From contig NZ_JODS01000003.1 of the NCBI RefSeq assembly GCF_000718025.1, positions 310,001 to 374,000 of the forward strand: 64,000 bases of DNA, read 5' to 3'. Of the stretch, positions 38,020 through 45,721 are shown piece after piece (within the stretch, counting starts at the first letter, position 1; every line of letters begins with the position of its first letter). Under the pieces are notes generated by a model. The model saw nothing but the letters and a program-made list of their open reading frames with translations, did no database searches and was not told the DNA's origin. Made by a program: the position numbers and the translations under genes. This DNA comes from Kitasatospora purpeofusca (GTDB lineage Bacteria; Actinomycetota; Actinomycetes; Streptomycetales; Streptomycetaceae).

Positions 38020-38294
38020 CGATCCCCTTCCCATCCTTACCCCGGTACTCACCCGTACTCGTCGCCCCGAACGGCGGAGCCCCCGGGACCAGCGTCACAT
38101 TAGGGGAAGTTCCGGACATTCCACACCAAGGCTCGCCGCCCGCGCCCACCCGCCGGGGCAGTCTCACGCGGCCCACACAGTACGCCTCCACCCCGCCCCC
38201 GCGCGGCTCCGCCACGACCTCCGGCCACCTGTGCAACGACCGTCACGGATGGGGTACAGTGAGGACAGATCGAGCGTCTCTGACGACTCGTCAG

Positions 38295-38368
38295 GCGGGC
38301 GTAGTTTAATGGTAGAACATGAGCTTCCCAAGCTTATAGCGCGAGTTCGATTCTCGTCGCCCGCTCCA
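38295..38368 (+). tRNA. tRNA-Gly(CCC) with encoded CCA
   Basis: Acceptor arms GCGGGCG/CGCCCGC, D-arm with TTTAATGGTAGAAC, anticodon loop TTCCCAA (anticodon CCC), T-arm GAGTTCGATTCTC, T discriminator, then CCA at 38366-38368. It reads GGG codons. A rho-independent terminator follows directly. The lower-GC GHKL/Z1 pair begins just downstream, so this tRNA may be the integration point. Confidence 0.96.
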
Positions 38369-38373
38369 TAGGT

Positions 38374-38404
38374 AAAGCCGCAGGTCACTGACCTGCGGCT
38401 TTTG
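38374..38404 (+). terminator. Intrinsic terminator of tRNA-Gly(CCC)
   Basis: A 12-bp stem AAAGCCGCAGGT/ACCTGCGGCTTT with a 5-base loop, ending in a T-rich tail (TTTTGTG). Confidence 0.85.
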
Positions 38405-38444
38405 TGTTTCCCGGGCCGGTCCACCGGCTTTCGGTCCTGAAGAG

Positions 38445-38487
38445 TCGCAGGAGCCCGGCCAGAGGGAGACTGGCCGGGCTCCTGCGA
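38445..38487 (-). terminator. Hairpin terminator after the Z1 gene
   Basis: A perfect 18-bp stem (38445-38462 with 38470-38487) with a 7-base loop lies 15 bp past the stop of the Z1-domain gene on the minus strand. It marks the end of the two-gene unit. Confidence 0.85.
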
Positions 38488-38502
38488 TATGGCGGCTACG
38501 CC

Positions 38503-41481
38503 TTACTGATAGGCGATCGTGTCGACGATGGGGGAGTCGGACCGGCTCTTGTCGATGGGGCTGAACGTGATGGGGGCTCGTCCGGCTCCCACCGTGGAGG
38601 CCGGCGCCACCAGAGAGAAGACCATGGCGACGTTCCCGGGTGCCACCTCTCCGTTCCGCACGATCGTCAATGGATCCTCCTCGATGACCGGATAGAGGAG
38701 GATCGCTCCGCGTCGTTCTCGGGAGAACTCCTCCGTCACAGGGTCCGAGGTCGGCGGTATGGCGCGGGCGATGCGTCGGGCCGCATCACGGTGCTTCGCG
38801 TCGCTGATGTAACCGAAGATCTGGACACGACGGCGCTCGCGCCTTGAAAGGGCCAGCGGAAGAGAGCCGCTCACGCTTGCCGACGTACCGCGGTGGCTGT
38901 CCTGGTAGTGGGGCGTGATCAACAACCAGTCATCGATCAGATGGGGGTACTTGGTGATCTCGCGGAGGAAGCGCAGATGAGGCAGGAACGGGGTGGCATT
39001 CCACCAACGAAGGTTTTCGAGTACCCGCATGAGTTCGGGATGGGAGACCGTTGTCGTCAGCGCGGTGAGCCGGTGAGTCTTGTCTTGGCGCTCGTTGAAG
39101 GTTGTGAAGGTCACCGGTGTCGATGAAAGGCCTCGGAGTAGCGGAAGCCACAGTTCGGTGTTGTGCGCCAGATCTGTCTGGTTCGTCGGGTGGGCCGTCG
39201 GCTCGATGATCTGCCCCGGCCTGGCTATCTCCTCGATCTGGGCGTTGTACATCTTCGTCCGGCTGCTTGGCTTGAGCCAGGGCAGATGCTGGGAGACAAG
39301 CGGCGGGATCTGCTGGGGGGTGACGAGTGGCTGGCCGTCCTCGCCGAGTTCGGCGTACTGGGCGAGCTGGTCGCGGAAGGTTTCCTCGTCGAGGCAGATG
39401 GCCTCGAACGCCTCGTAGAGGTCTACCGTGGACTTGCTCGCCTTCGTGAGCTTTTCCGCACGGCTGATGTAGAGGCGAACGAGGTCCTGGTATCCGGGGC
39501 GGAACCCGAACCAGCGCCCCATTTGCATGAGGGTGTCGGCCTGCTGGGTGGTGCGGCGGTAATAGGTGACCGTGAGGCCCTCGACGGTGAAGCCGCGAGA
39601 GAGCTTGGTGCCGCCGACGAGGATCTTCCAGACGTGCGGCTGACGGTCGAAGTCGAGGTCGAGCTGGTCGAAGAACTTGTCGCTGTCGCCGTTCACGATG
39701 ACGACGGGATTGCCACCCTTGCGGATCAGGCTGCAGGCCTGGATCACGTAGGGACGGAGGTCGTCGTAGGAGGAGGGGGCCGGAAGGTCGGCGGCGCGAG
39801 CCCGGGTGACCGGGAGGACATCTCCTTGGAAGAGGTCGGCCAGACGCTGGTGCCCGTGCGAGCTCGTGGTGTAACCGGCCTGGAGCCACATGGTGTTGAG
39901 GCGCCGAGCGAGCTCGGCATGGTCGTCCTTGCGTACGGACTCGTGGACCAACATGGTGTGGTGCCGATACGGGCCGGCGGGGACTCCGTGCGCCGCGCGG
40001 TACAACTTCATCGCACCAGTGAGGACGAAGGTGTCCATGGCGGCCTGCATGGACTCGTCGTCGATCTCGTCCGGCGAGTAGATACCACGGACGTGGGTCT
40101 TGGCGCGCGAGTTGGCGAACGTGCGCTCGTCCTGCGGAATAGGGGAGTCCAGGTCGTGGAAATCCTGCACGCCCATGTAGCCCTCGGGACGTGGAAGCGA
40201 AATCAGGAAGTCCCTGGGGAAGATGTCCTCGCTGTCGCTCGGGTCGATGAAGACGTTGGCGAACGGGGTCGCGGTGTATCCGACGTATTGGGAGCGCGGG
40301 AGCAGCGACAGCAACTGGGCGATACGGGAGTTGATGGCCGTCCGTTTGGGCCGGTCTGATTCCCATTTGGCCGGATTCGTGGTGTTGACCGATGCCTGAT
40401 CGGACTCGTCATCGATGATCAGGGCCGGGAGTTCGCCGAGGAGGCCCTGGATCTGCTTGAGGTCCTTGATCAGTTTGTCGAGAACCGATTTGTTCTTTTT
40501 GACGACCATGACGCGGGCGTCAGCGTGATGAAGGTTGCGCGGGTCGTACAGCGGCAGGCCGCGCTCGCGCTTCTCGAACTCGATGCCGCGGATGCCCTGA
40601 AGGAGGCTCTGATAGTCCCGATCGCGGGTGGTGAGGCGTTCGATGTCGAAGGCGTGGAGGGCGGAAGGGCGCCCGCCGTGCGAGACGAACTGAGGCCACT
40701 CCTCGTCGTCGCCGATGTAGTCGATTCCGACCAGCGAATCGAGGTCCTCGGGGTCAGCCCCACGCAGGATGTTCTCCTGGCCGATGAGCTCCATGTCGAG
40801 GCGGCGCTGGGTCTGCTTGCGCAGGAGGTTCAGGGTGCCGCCGAGTATGATGACCAGGCGGTAACCGGCGTCGATGGCCTTGGCGGTGACGCCGGTGAAG
40901 TTGGCCGTTTTGCCGGACTGGACGTAGCCGACGACCAGGCCGCGAGCCTGTCGGCGCGCCACCTGCTCGGGGTCCGTGAGGCGCTCGACGACTGCCCGGC
41001 TGGCCTCGTCGAGGCTGGAGATCGCCTCGCTGCTCCAGCCCTTGGCGCGTAGGCGGTTCTCGTAGGCCGGCCAGTAGAAGGCGCGTGCCGCGGCGCGCTC
41101 CCTGGTGTACCAGGGGGTGAAGTCCGCCGTGATAGTGGTGTGCCCCGGGCTCTTGGAGACCACGGCGGCATTCGTGAGGGCCTTGCGCACGTCGTCTTCG
41201 AAGCCGAGGCGGCTGTATATCTCTGCGCGCCGTTCGTCGGTACGAGGAGGGTTGGTGGCCCAGAGGGCCCGCTCCTCGAAGTCCCAGGCGGTGAGTTTGC
41301 GTTCCCAAAGGGCGGTGAGGGCATCCGCCTCGTCGCCGAGGCGCTGGCTGAAGGTGGTGTCCGTGAGGTCGACGGAGGGAAAGTCCTCCGCCTCGGTCTC
41401 GGCTCGGCTGGCGAACGGTTTCGGGCCGCGCGTCATCCCGCCCAGGACAGCGGTGTGGATTTCGAGCAGTTCGTCGGTCAC
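38503..41481 (-). CDS. Z1 domain-containing helicase-like protein
   Basis: A protein of about 992 residues. The Z1 domain holds an SF2-like motor: Walker A GYVQSGKTANFTG, IILGGTLNLLRKQTQ, the acidic motif LIIDDESDQASVNT, VGYTATPFANVFIDP, and the late motif TLMQMGRWFGFRPGYQDLV. Z1 proteins act in defence loci beside MutL/MORC-like ATPases, for example the MZA system, where they probably remodel or cut foreign DNA. Length and motifs look intact. GTG 41481 (VTDELLEIH) with GAAGGACAG upstream is preferred to GTG 41514, which overlaps the previous gene. GC content is lower than in core genes, indicating transfer. It is the second gene of a pair next to a tRNA. Confidence 0.88.
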   Translation of the reverse strand: MTDELLEIHTAVLGGMTRGPKPFASRAETEAEDFPSVDLTDTTFSQRLGDEADALTALWERKLTAWDFEERALWATNPPRTDERRAEIYSRLGFEDDVRKALTNAAVVSKSPGHTTITADFTPWYTRERAAARAFYWPAYENRLRAKGWSSEAISSLDEASRAVVERLTDPEQVARRQARGLVVGYVQSGKTANFTGVTAKAIDAGYRLVIILGGTLNLLRKQTQRRLDMELIGQENILRGADPEDLDSLVGIDYIGDDEEWPQFVSHGGRPSALHAFDIERLTTRDRDYQSLLQGIRGIEFEKRERGLPLYDPRNLHHADARVMVVKKNKSVLDKLIKDLKQIQGLLGELPALIIDDESDQASVNTTNPAKWESDRPKRTAINSRIAQLLSLLPRSQYVGYTATPFANVFIDPSDSEDIFPRDFLISLPRPEGYMGVQDFHDLDSPIPQDERTFANSRAKTHVRGIYSPDEIDDESMQAAMDTFVLTGAMKLYRAAHGVPAGPYRHHTMLVHESVRKDDHAELARRLNTMWLQAGYTTSSHGHQRLADLFQGDVLPVTRARAADLPAPSSYDDLRPYVIQACSLIRKGGNPVVIVNGDSDKFFDQLDLDFDRQPHVWKILVGGTKLSRGFTVEGLTVTYYRRTTQQADTLMQMGRWFGFRPGYQDLVRLYISRAEKLTKASKSTVDLYEAFEAICLDEETFRDQLAQYAELGEDGQPLVTPQQIPPLVSQHLPWLKPSSRTKMYNAQIEEIARPGQIIEPTAHPTNQTDLAHNTELWLPLLRGLSSTPVTFTTFNERQDKTHRLTALTTTVSHPELMRVLENLRWWNATPFLPHLRFLREITKYPHLIDDWLLITPHYQDSHRGTSASVSGSLPLALSRRERRRVQIFGYISDAKHRDAARRIARAIPPTSDPVTEEFSRERRGAILLYPVIEEDPLTIVRNGEVAPGNVAMVFSLVAPASTVGAGRAPITFSPIDKSRSDSPIVDTIAYQ

Positions 41482-41494
41482 GGTGGGCTGTCCT

Positions 41495-43030
41495 TCAGTG
41501 GATGAAGCGATCACGTTGGGCGCTTACAGCGGCGAGCAGGATCACGTTCCAGTAGTCGAGCTGGTCGCTTCGCTTCTTTTCCCAGCGGGTGAAGCCGAAC
41601 AATTCCTCGACCATCAGGTAGAGGAGGGCCTTGACGACCGGGGCGTCGTTGGAGCCGCTGTGCTGGCCCATGGTGAGGGTGTCACGGTGGCTCTTGTTGA
41701 GCTGGATCGAGCGGTTCTCGCGGTCCAGCTCGAAGAAGCGGTCCTCGGGGAGCGAGACCCAGGTGAAGGTGATCGGGTCCTCGCCCGGTTTCTCGGGCAG
41801 TTCTTCCTGGATAGTGCGCTTGACCTGTGGGGACAGACCTTTGCCGGGTGGGATGACCGCCCTGCGCTTGACCTCGGTGCGGGAGCTCCCTTCGCGGTAG
41901 ACAGCTTCCGCTTCTTCGAGGAAGTTGCGGAACGTGCGGCCCTGCGCGTCCACGGCCTTCTCGACTCCCCGGGCGAAGGCCTGCGTCGCGTTGATGCCTT
42001 CCTTCTTCACGGTGAGGCTGAAGACTTGATTCGGTTGTGAGGGAAGATCGACCGCGATACGGGCGAGATTGAGGTGTCCCTCGGCCGCGCCCCGTTGACC
42101 GTTCCAACCGCCGGCCTGGACCAGGCGGTTGTTGCGGTAGAAATAGAAGCCCTGACGTTCCGCCAAGGGCCCGATGAGCTTGTACTCCGCGCGCGGGGAC
42201 TTGGGTGGCCAGATGTGGGCAGTCAGCTCTACGTCGCCCACGCCTTCGACCGGTGCGGTGAAGGTCCGGGGATAACCGGCCTTGCCGGGGACCTTGTAGT
42301 TGAAGGGATCGAGCGGCTCGACCTCGACGCTGTCGAGGAGTTCCCCGGTGCGCACGTTCTCCACAGCGATATCGATCCGGACACTGCCGCTCTCGAGGAA
42401 TCGGTGGAGATAGAGACCGAGGTGGGTTTCCAGCTTCTGGACCGCTTCGGAGAGGAAGCGGTCGGTTTGACTGATCTCAACCGTCTCGAAGGTCCTGACC
42501 CGGTCCCAGCGCACGACCGTGCCGTGCCACTCGATGATTCCGTCGTAACGGTCGAGGAGGGACTGGGCATAGTCCGGAGTGACGGTGTCGCAGCGGTAGT
42601 CGTCGGCGAGGGAGGACGAGGTCAGCTGACGTCCAGCGGCGCGACTGGTCTTGGTTTTGCTGACAAGCGTGAGTGCGTCGGCGTGCGAGAGCGACGCCGC
42701 CTTGAGGCCGGTTCCGTACATGCCGAGGGCGTTGCCGCCATATGCGCGGCGGCGGCCAACAGTCATGGCGGCGTCAAGGCCGGTGTCGTTCAGGCCGTGC
42801 CCGTTGTCGACGATGAGCAGGTTGAGAAGTCGATGGTCATCACGGAGGAAGTGGACGACAATCTGGCTGGCCTTCGCATCCAGGGAATTGTCGATGAGGT
42901 CGGCAACAGCGACCTCGAATCCGTACCCCTGGTTTCGGAGGGCTTCGGCATACCCGGAGTCAGGCGGGAGACGCTTGCTGCCACTGGTGGGGACGTCGTA
43001 GTGCCAGTCGGCACCCGGCTGGTGAGGCAT
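41495..43030 (-). CDS. GHKL ATPase (MutL/MORC-like), defence-associated
   Basis: A 511-residue protein with an N-terminal GHKL (Bergerat) ATPase fold: motif I VADLIDNSLDAKA (about residue 40), motif II IVDNGHGLNDTG (about 74), and motif III ALGMYGTGLKAASLS (about 100). The rest resembles MORC/MutL-type transducer regions, followed by a basic segment (EVKRRAVIPPGKG) and a C-terminus ending in VILLAAVSAQRDRFIH. No MutL endonuclease motif is seen. It would act as an ATP-driven clamp together with the Z1 protein, whose start lies 13 bp after this stop with its ribosome site overlapping the TGA region, so the pair is coupled. Lower GC suggests acquisition. Confidence 0.85.
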   Translation of the reverse strand: MPHQPGADWHYDVPTSGSKRLPPDSGYAEALRNQGYGFEVAVADLIDNSLDAKASQIVVHFLRDDHRLLNLLIVDNGHGLNDTGLDAAMTVGRRRAYGGNALGMYGTGLKAASLSHADALTLVSKTKTSRAAGRQLTSSSLADDYRCDTVTPDYAQSLLDRYDGIIEWHGTVVRWDRVRTFETVEISQTDRFLSEAVQKLETHLGLYLHRFLESGSVRIDIAVENVRTGELLDSVEVEPLDPFNYKVPGKAGYPRTFTAPVEGVGDVELTAHIWPPKSPRAEYKLIGPLAERQGFYFYRNNRLVQAGGWNGQRGAAEGHLNLARIAVDLPSQPNQVFSLTVKKEGINATQAFARGVEKAVDAQGRTFRNFLEEAEAVYREGSSRTEVKRRAVIPPGKGLSPQVKRTIQEELPEKPGEDPITFTWVSLPEDRFFELDRENRSIQLNKSHRDTLTMGQHSGSNDAPVVKALLYLMVEELFGFTRWEKKRSDQLDYWNVILLAAVSAQRDRFIH

Positions 43031-43516
43031 GGATCTCGCAGGGGTGACCAGGCCGGCGCTGAGCGGACAGAATCAGCCCAGAAGGCGACCGAGAGTGTGA
43101 TGGACAGGTATGACCGTACTTCAGTAATCCTGGCCAAGGGGAGTGATCCCGAATAGTGGGGACTCCCCTCCGACGTGCACAGGAGCGAGTGCTGGACGGG
43201 TCGCACCCGGGTCCGCTGGTCACCACCGGTGGGGGAGCTCGGCCGAGCGGTGCCAGGACCGTGCCAAGAGGGATGATCGGGCATGTGACGAAGGTCGCGT
43301 GGTCCGCGTCCCAGGGGATCACCGCAACAGCTACGTCACCACCGATTTCCCGCAGTCCGATGACGGGGCAAAGCGTGCCGTCATCAACACCTTCCCGGCA
43401 TGGGCTGGGCCGTGGGCGGCGCCGTTGGGCCGGTGGCGGGGGTTCGGATCGGTCCAGCCGTCGTGGCAGTTGAAGGTCCTTCGGCGGGCTGGTGCGGCAG
43501 GCTACGGTGGGGCCGG
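43031..43516. other. Intergenic region between the GHKL gene and the STAND-like gene
   Basis: A 486-bp divergent spacer with no credible gene. I looked for a copy of the tRNA-Gly 3' end (an attachment-site repeat) here and did not see one. It should hold promoters of both flanking genes. Confidence 0.5.
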
Positions 43517-45721
43517 ATGCAACAGGTCGGGGCATTGGAGAACCTCTGCCTCACGGAGGACCGGGGGGTGGGGGCGGTGGATCCGCTGTCGTTGTCGATG
43601 GTGACGGCTTTCCTGGGTGCGGCCGGTGCGGGGATGGCCAACGAGGCGGGGAAGCGGGCCTGGGAGACGGTGGGCGGGCTGGTGGCCCGGGTGGTGGGGC
43701 GTGAGGTGCCGGCGCCGGTGGGGCAGGCCGAGCGGGAGTCGGTGGCGGGGCTGCTCGTGGCGGAGGCGTCGCGCAGTCCGGAGCAGGCGAGGGCGCTGGC
43801 CGCGGTGATGAGCGGGAGGGGTGCCGGCGGGGTGGCGGCGCACGGGGTGCCGCGGCTGCTGCCGGCCTCGGCCCGCTTCTTCACCGACCGGAAGGGCCCG
43901 CTGGCGCTGCTGGACCGGGAGGCGGACCGCAAGCCCGACGGTCTGCCGAAGGTGGCCGTCCTGCACGGTCCGGCGGGAATCGGGACCAGTGCGCTCGCCT
44001 TCCACTGGGGCGGCCGCGAGGCCGGCCGGTTCCCGGACGGGACCTTGTACACGGATCTCCGGGGCGGTTCGGCGAGCACCGCTCCGACGGCCGCGACGGT
44101 CCTGCGGCACTTCCTGCTGCGCCTGGGCGTGCCGGCGGAGTACGTTCCGCCCGCCGTGGAGGACCGGGTCGACCTCTTCCGATCGCTGCTGTCCGGCCGG
44201 CGGCTGCTGGTCGTGCTCGACCACGCGCAGTCGGCGGCCCAGGTCGGTCCGCTGATCACGGCGGCGCCCGGTGTGTTCACCCTGATCGTCGCCCGTCGTC
44301 CGCTCACCGGGTTGGACGCGGTCGCCGTCTCCGTCGGCCCGCTGTCCGACAAGGACGCCAGGCGGCTGCTGGCGGAGCTGGCGGGACGGTCCGCGATGGC
44401 GACGGCCCGCGCCGCGCTTCCCTCGGTGCTGGAGCGGTGTGCCGGCTCCCCGTTCGCGCTGCGGGCTGTGGCCCCGTACTTGGCGACGGGGTCGTTGGGC
44501 GGTGGCGAGCGGGGGGATTCGCCGAGTTCGCTGCCTCCGGTGCGGGCGGTCGCCGAGGAGGCCTACCGGCGGCTCGGCGCGGAGGCGGCGCGGATCTACC
44601 GGCTCGGGTCGCTGCGGCCGTGGCCCTCGCTGACCGCGGCCGCGGTGGCGGCGACGGCCGAGGTCCCGGAGGAGGACGCGGAGCGGGTGCTGGCCGAACT
44701 GGCGGAGCTCCAGCTGCTGGAGAGCACCGGGGACGGTCGCTACCGGTACCGGCCTGCGGTGCGTGCGCACGCGGAGGAGGCGGCGGCCCGCGAGGACGGC
44801 CTGGCGGGGTGCGCCGCGGCCGTGACCCGCGCCGCGGACTGGTACCTGAGGTTCGCCGTCCGCGCCGACTACGCGGCGCTGAAGGAGCGTTGGCACCTCG
44901 GCCCGCTGTACGCCGAGCTGGGTCCGGGGCCGTACCGGGACGAGGGCGAGGCGGTCGCGGCGCTGGTCGCCGAGGCGGGCAACCTGGTGGAAGCCGTGCT
45001 CGCCGCCGAGGAGTTCGGCCGCTCCGACACCGTCTGCCAGACCGTGGAGGCGCTCTGGGCCGCGCAGTTGAAGGCCGGCTGCCACGATGTCCTGCTGCCC
45101 GCGCTGAGGGCCGGGGCCCGGACGGCGGCCCGGCACTGCCCGGGGACCCGGACGGCCGGCCGGATGCACATCCAACTCGCCTTCGCCCTGATGGAGTTGC
45201 GGCAGGACGAGGAGGCGGAACGCGAGCTGCTGACGGCCGCGGCGGACGAGGCCGGGGCCGGGCACGCGCGCGGCCGGGCGACGGCGGTCGAGTCGCTGGG
45301 GCTGCTGCGCCTGCGGCAGTGGCGGTTCGGGTCGGCCCTGGAGTGCTTCGAGGAGGCGGACGGGCTGCTGGACGGGATCGGCCCGGCCGACGAGGGCGCC
45401 GCCGATGTGCCGCGGGCCCGGGCGCTGCTGCACCGGCACCGGGGGCGGGCGCTGAGGGGCCTCGGCCGCTTCGGCGAGGCGGAGCAACGGCTGGCCACCG
45501 CAGGGGAGTTCTTCCGCGAGAGCGGTGAGGGTTACAACACCGCCCGGGTGCTGACGGATCTCGCCGAGCTGCACCTCGACACGGCCGACCAGGCCGGGGC
45601 GCTGCCGCTGATCGACGAGGCCGTGGCGCTGCTGGGCCGGGAGAACGCCACCGTCCACCTCACCTACCTGGCCGGGCTGCGTGCCCAGTGCCTTCCGGAC
45701 CGCCTTCCCGATCGACCGTGA
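43517..45721 (+). CDS. STAND/NB-ARC-like protein with TPR repeats, degenerate P-loop
   Basis: A 734-residue protein. Residues 15-60 form a small helical region. An NB-ARC-like ATPase region starts near 152 with VAVLHGPAGIGTSALAFHWG and continues with LLVVLDHAQSAAQV (Walker B-like) and LIVARRPLTGLD. Helical TPR-like repeats fill 470-720 (AEQRLATAGEFFRESGEGYN). The Walker A lysine is replaced by Thr (GIGTS), so ATP hydrolysis may be lost. There is no N-terminal SARP DNA-binding domain. STAND proteins sense ligands or phage parts, but this one could be regulatory. Its 3' end overlaps the convergent gene by 62 bp. ATG 43517 is likely; GTG 43577 is an alternative. Confidence 0.7.
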   Translation: MQQVGALENLCLTEDRGVGAVDPLSLSMVTAFLGAAGAGMANEAGKRAWETVGGLVARVVGREVPAPVGQAERESVAGLLVAEASRSPEQARALAAVMSGRGAGGVAAHGVPRLLPASARFFTDRKGPLALLDREADRKPDGLPKVAVLHGPAGIGTSALAFHWGGREAGRFPDGTLYTDLRGGSASTAPTAATVLRHFLLRLGVPAEYVPPAVEDRVDLFRSLLSGRRLLVVLDHAQSAAQVGPLITAAPGVFTLIVARRPLTGLDAVAVSVGPLSDKDARRLLAELAGRSAMATARAALPSVLERCAGSPFALRAVAPYLATGSLGGGERGDSPSSLPPVRAVAEEAYRRLGAEAARIYRLGSLRPWPSLTAAAVAATAEVPEEDAERVLAELAELQLLESTGDGRYRYRPAVRAHAEEAAAREDGLAGCAAAVTRAADWYLRFAVRADYAALKERWHLGPLYAELGPGPYRDEGEAVAALVAEAGNLVEAVLAAEEFGRSDTVCQTVEALWAAQLKAGCHDVLLPALRAGARTAARHCPGTRTAGRMHIQLAFALMELRQDEEAERELLTAAADEAGAGHARGRATAVESLGLLRLRQWRFGSALECFEEADGLLDGIGPADEGAADVPRARALLHRHRGRALRGLGRFGEAEQRLATAGEFFRESGEGYNTARVLTDLAELHLDTADQAGALPLIDEAVALLGRENATVHLTYLAGLRAQCLPDRLPDRP

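Noticed and set aside
43031..43516. Possible second attachment site (copy of the tRNA-Gly 3' end) at the far side of the GHKL/Z1 pair
   Set aside because: I compared the region with the T-arm and acceptor sequence and found no repeat of useful length.
43517..45721. Reading the STAND-like protein as a SARP-type antibiotic regulator
   Set aside because: There is no N-terminal OmpR-type DNA-binding domain or BTAD region; the protein starts directly with a short helical part before the ATPase-like region.
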